Shown here piece after piece: positions 61,626 through 64,000 of a DNA stretch of 64,000 nt. Both the position numbers and the translations under genes were made by a program. Below the pieces are notes generated by a model, which was not told the DNA's origin, did not search any database, and worked only from the letters and a program-made list of their open reading frames with translations. Source of the stretch: an uncultured Psychroserpens sp. Lineage in GTDB: Bacteria > Bacteroidota > Bacteroidia > Flavobacteriales > Flavobacteriaceae. Position 1 is the stretch's first letter. Every line of letters starts with the position of its first letter. The stretch is from the NCBI RefSeq assembly GCF_947503375.1, contig NZ_CANNDQ010000006.1, positions 1-64,000 on the forward strand, in the 5' to 3' direction.

Positions 61626-63214
61626 AGCATTTTTCTAAACTTATCAGTGATATCGAAATAACCAATAAAACTAACGATAAGATAGCGGCTTTGGTTTCTT
61701 ATTTTTCTTCAGCAATAGATAAAGATAAATTATGGCTAATAGCAATTTTTACTGGAAAACGACCAAGGCGTCCCGTCAAAACATCACTAATGAAACAATG
61801 GTGTATAGAAATCTCCAATATTCCAGAATGGTTGTTTTTAGAGAGTTATAGCACAGTTGGTGATTTAGGAGAGACGATTGCTTTACTATTACCAAAACCA
61901 ACACATAAGATAGATAAGTCCTTTAGCAAATGGATGGAAGATATTATTGCTGTAAGAACTAAATCAGATGAAGAAAAAATGCAGTTCATCAAAAATGCAT
62001 GGTCAGGGTTAGATACACAAGAACGCTTAATATTTAACAAGCTAATCGGAGGAAGCTTTAGAATAGGTGTCTCAAAAAAGACTTTAGTTAATGCATTGGC
62101 TAAATATTCTAACATTGAAGCCAATCAATTGATGCATAGCATTATTGGAAATTGGAACATCAATGAAATTTCATTTAGTCAACTCTTAAGAGGCGAACAT
62201 ATCAACTATGATAACTCAAAGCCCTATCCGTTTTGCTTAGCTTACGCTTTGGAAAAGGAATTGGATGAGTTAGGAGACATTAATGACTGGCAAATAGAAT
62301 ACAAATGGGATGGCATACGAGGTCAAATAGTAAAGCGCAACTCTGAAATATTCATTTGGTCTAGAGGCGAAGAGCTTGTTACAACACAATTCCCAGAACT
62401 TGTAACTGCCGTTAGTAAATTAGAAGGTGATTTTGTGATTGATGGAGAAATTTTGGCGTTGAAAGAAAATAGCATACTATTATTTAACGATTTACAGAAA
62501 CGTTTAAACCGAAAAAACATCACAAAAAAAGTATTAGAAGAGGTTCCTATTGGGTTCTATGCGTATGATCTAATAGAGTGGAATAATAAAGATGTACGTG
62601 AGCAAGCATTATCTTACAGAAGAGATTTGTTAGAACAATTGTTTTCAGCTCAAAAAGATAATAAAGTGCTTTCGATATCTGAAACAATTAAAGTTAATAC
62701 ATGGAAAGAATTATCGCCTCTTCGAGATAATGCTAGACTGAAAGATAGCGAAGGGCTAATGCTCAAGCAGAAAAACTCACCATATCATACAGGTCGTAAA
62801 AAAGGCGACTGGTGGAAATGGAAAGTAGATCCACTAACTATTGATGCTGTTTTGATCTATGCGCAAAAAGGCAGCGGAAGACGAAGTGCTCATTATACAG
62901 ACTACACATTTGCAGTTAAAAAAGATGACGGGTTGGTTACAGTTGCTAAAGCGTATTCTGGTTTAACTAATGAAGAGATCCTTGAAGTGAGTCGTTTTGT
63001 TAAAAAAAATGCTATTGAAAAATTTGGTCCAGTACGAACGGTAAAGCCAGAACTTGTATTTGAAATTGCTTTTGAGGGTATTGCTTTGAGTAAACGTCAT
63101 AAATCGGGAGTTGCATTGCGTTTTCCAAGAATTTCCAGATGGAGAAAAGATAAACCGGTTGAAGAGATAGATACTATAGAAAGTGTCAAACAATTAATAT
63201 ATTCACCAAATTGA
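61622..63214 (+). CDS. ATP-dependent DNA ligase
   Basis: The 530-residue ligase has an N-terminal DNA-binding helical domain (1-200), the adenylation domain with the nucleophilic lysine Lys228 in YKWDGIRGQ, further ligase motifs in DFVIDGEILAL and EGLMLKQ, and the OB-fold motif GDWWKWKVDPL. It seals nicks using ATP, in addition to the NAD-dependent ligase expected elsewhere in the genome. It is coupled on both sides by start/stop overlaps, to the exonuclease and to the helicase. Confidence 0.95.
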   Translation: MKHFSKLISDIEITNKTNDKIAALVSYFSSAIDKDKLWLIAIFTGKRPRRPVKTSLMKQWCIEISNIPEWLFLESYSTVGDLGETIALLLPKPTHKIDKSFSKWMEDIIAVRTKSDEEKMQFIKNAWSGLDTQERLIFNKLIGGSFRIGVSKKTLVNALAKYSNIEANQLMHSIIGNWNINEISFSQLLRGEHINYDNSKPYPFCLAYALEKELDELGDINDWQIEYKWDGIRGQIVKRNSEIFIWSRGEELVTTQFPELVTAVSKLEGDFVIDGEILALKENSILLFNDLQKRLNRKNITKKVLEEVPIGFYAYDLIEWNNKDVREQALSYRRDLLEQLFSAQKDNKVLSISETIKVNTWKELSPLRDNARLKDSEGLMLKQKNSPYHTGRKKGDWWKWKVDPLTIDAVLIYAQKGSGRRSAHYTDYTFAVKKDDGLVTVAKAYSGLTNEEILEVSRFVKKNAIEKFGPVRTVKPELVFEIAFEGIALSKRHKSGVALRFPRISRWRKDKPVEEIDTIESVKQLIYSPN

Positions 63215-64000
63215 GCAAGACATTTTTAAATTCTGAAGGTTATAAAGTCATAGAACAATGGATGAACTCTGAAGGTAATGTTCCATTTAAGTTTCAGATG
63301 CAAACTTGGTCAAAATTCCATAATGGTTACAGTGGTATGGTAATAGCACCAACTGGCTTCGGAAAGACATTCTCGGTTTTCTTGGCTGTAGTAATTGATT
63401 ACTTGAATCATCCAAAGAAATATAAAAAGGGACTCAAGTTATTATGGGTAAGTCCTTTAAGGTCTTTAGCTAAAGATTTAGCGAAAGCAATGGCAGAAGC
63501 TATTGAACGCATTGGATTAGATTGGGAAATAGCAGTTAGAAATGGAGATACGTCACAACTTATTCGTCGTCAACAAGAACGTTCAATGCCAGATGTATTG
63601 ATCATTACACCAGAAACATTACATGTGTTGTTTTCACAAAAAAACAATTCTAGATGGTTCAAATCTTTGGCCTGTATAGCTATTGATGAATGGCATGAAC
63701 TAATAGGAAATAAAAGAGGTGTGCTTGTAGAGCTAGCTGTAGCACATTTACTTCGCATTTCTCAAAAAGCAAGAGTTTGGGGCATTACTGCTACGATAGG
63801 TAATCTTGATCAAGCATCTAAAGTCTTAATACCATATCCAAAATTAAAAACGATAATAATAAAGGCTAAAGAAACGAAAAAGATAAAAGTCATTCCAGTA
63901 TTGCCTGATAAAGTTGAAGTTTTGCCATGGGCAGGGCACCTAGGTAAAAATATGGTGTCAAAAATACTTCCAATTATTCACGAGAATAATACGACTCTTA
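63211..64000 (+). CDS. Ligase-associated DEXH-box helicase (Lhr-like), 5' part
   Basis: The frame opens with a TTG at 63211-63213, overlapping the ligase stop, and is open to the window edge (263 codons seen). The visible part is helicase domain 1: a Q-motif-like FKFQMQTW, Walker A APTGFGKT, motif Ia SPLRSLAKDL, motif Ib ITPETLH, motif II IDEWHE and motif III WGITATIG. The DEWH box and the neighbourhood identify the Lhr-core branch that accompanies the exonuclease and ligase. The gene continues beyond the window. Ordinary ATG-based gene finding could miss this start. Confidence 0.9.
   Translation, partial: MSKTFLNSEGYKVIEQWMNSEGNVPFKFQMQTWSKFHNGYSGMVIAPTGFGKTFSVFLAVVIDYLNHPKKYKKGLKLLWVSPLRSLAKDLAKAMAEAIERIGLDWEIAVRNGDTSQLIRRQQERSMPDVLIITPETLHVLFSQKNNSRWFKSLACIAIDEWHELIGNKRGVLVELAVAHLLRISQKARVWGITATIGNLDQASKVLIPYPKLKTIIIKAKETKKIKVIPVLPDKVEVLPWAGHLGKNMVSKILPIIHENNTTL

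Noticed and set aside
1..64000. tRNA, rRNA or riboswitch genes
   Set aside because: No cloverleaf with a GTTCRA-type T-arm, no rRNA signature and no recognised riboswitch core was seen in the intergenic stretches examined by eye; a covariance scan would be needed to exclude small RNAs.

Overview
The window is AT-rich, densely coded DNA, most likely from a marine member of the Flavobacteriaceae. The evidence is several type IX secretion (T9SS) C-terminal sorting domains, Bacteroidota-type promoter elements (TTTG and TAnnTTTG), many lipoproteins and a beta-1,3-glucan (laminarin-type) utilisation locus. No rRNA, tRNA, CRISPR array or transposase was recognised.

Region 1 (1-4589) is the most unusual part. 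It holds small genes, all on the minus strand, separated by six related 131-209 bp palindromic sites built like integron attC sites. For each of the six units between sites, the two end sequences are reverse complements of each other (8/9 to 10/10). Neighbouring units have different ends. This is the signature of circularisable gene cassettes. Conserved hairpins inside the sites show compensatory base changes. The cargo includes a barstar-like inhibitor, a GIY-YIG nuclease, membrane and secreted proteins of unknown function, and one cassette without an ORF. No integrase is present in the window.

Region 2 (4690-18500) is ordinary chromosome: gamma-glutamyltransferase with an ACP phosphodiesterase-like gene, glmM, a secreted leucine-rich repeat protein, a class V aminotransferase-fold enzyme, a lipid A acyltransferase-like gene, a rhomboid protease, two tandem DUF4369-type thioredoxin lipoproteins (one with its CxxC changed to SxxC), mnmE, and a LytS/LytTR-type two-component pair.

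Region 3 (18879-26714) is a run of exported proteins reading away from the two-component pair: a sortilin-like propeller protein, an M43 metalloprotease and an NHL-type propeller, all with T9SS tails, then a small membrane protein, a TlpA-like thioredoxin and a proline iminopeptidase-like hydrolase. A 1.2 kb decayed stretch follows, then a His/Glu-rich coiled-coil lipoprotein and assorted hydrolases.

Region 4 (31166-60553) is the glucan locus. It has a carboxylesterase-like hydrolase, an SSS symporter and a membrane-spanning triple-tyrosine/LuxR-type regulator. These are followed by a glycosidase fused to a predicted outer-membrane beta-barrel, two glycan-binding lipoproteins, a GH16 laminarinase, a GH149-like phosphorylase, two GH17 enzymes, a GH30 enzyme, an MFS importer, an FG-GAP/UnbV lipoprotein, a T9SS-exported carbohydrate-binding protein, a YyaL-like protein and a LacI regulator. 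No SusC/SusD pair was found. Phased CTATACA/TGTATAG repeats precede the fusion gene and the exported carbohydrate-binding gene and are a candidate shared operator. The inferred flow is surface cleavage by GH16/GH17/GH30, entry across the outer membrane (possibly through the fusion barrel), MFS import, then cytoplasmic GH17 and phosphorylase action giving glucose 1-phosphate.

Region 5 (60554-64000) is the ligase-associated DNA processing operon: metallo-beta-lactamase-fold exonuclease, ATP-dependent DNA ligase and a DEXH helicase that runs off the window.
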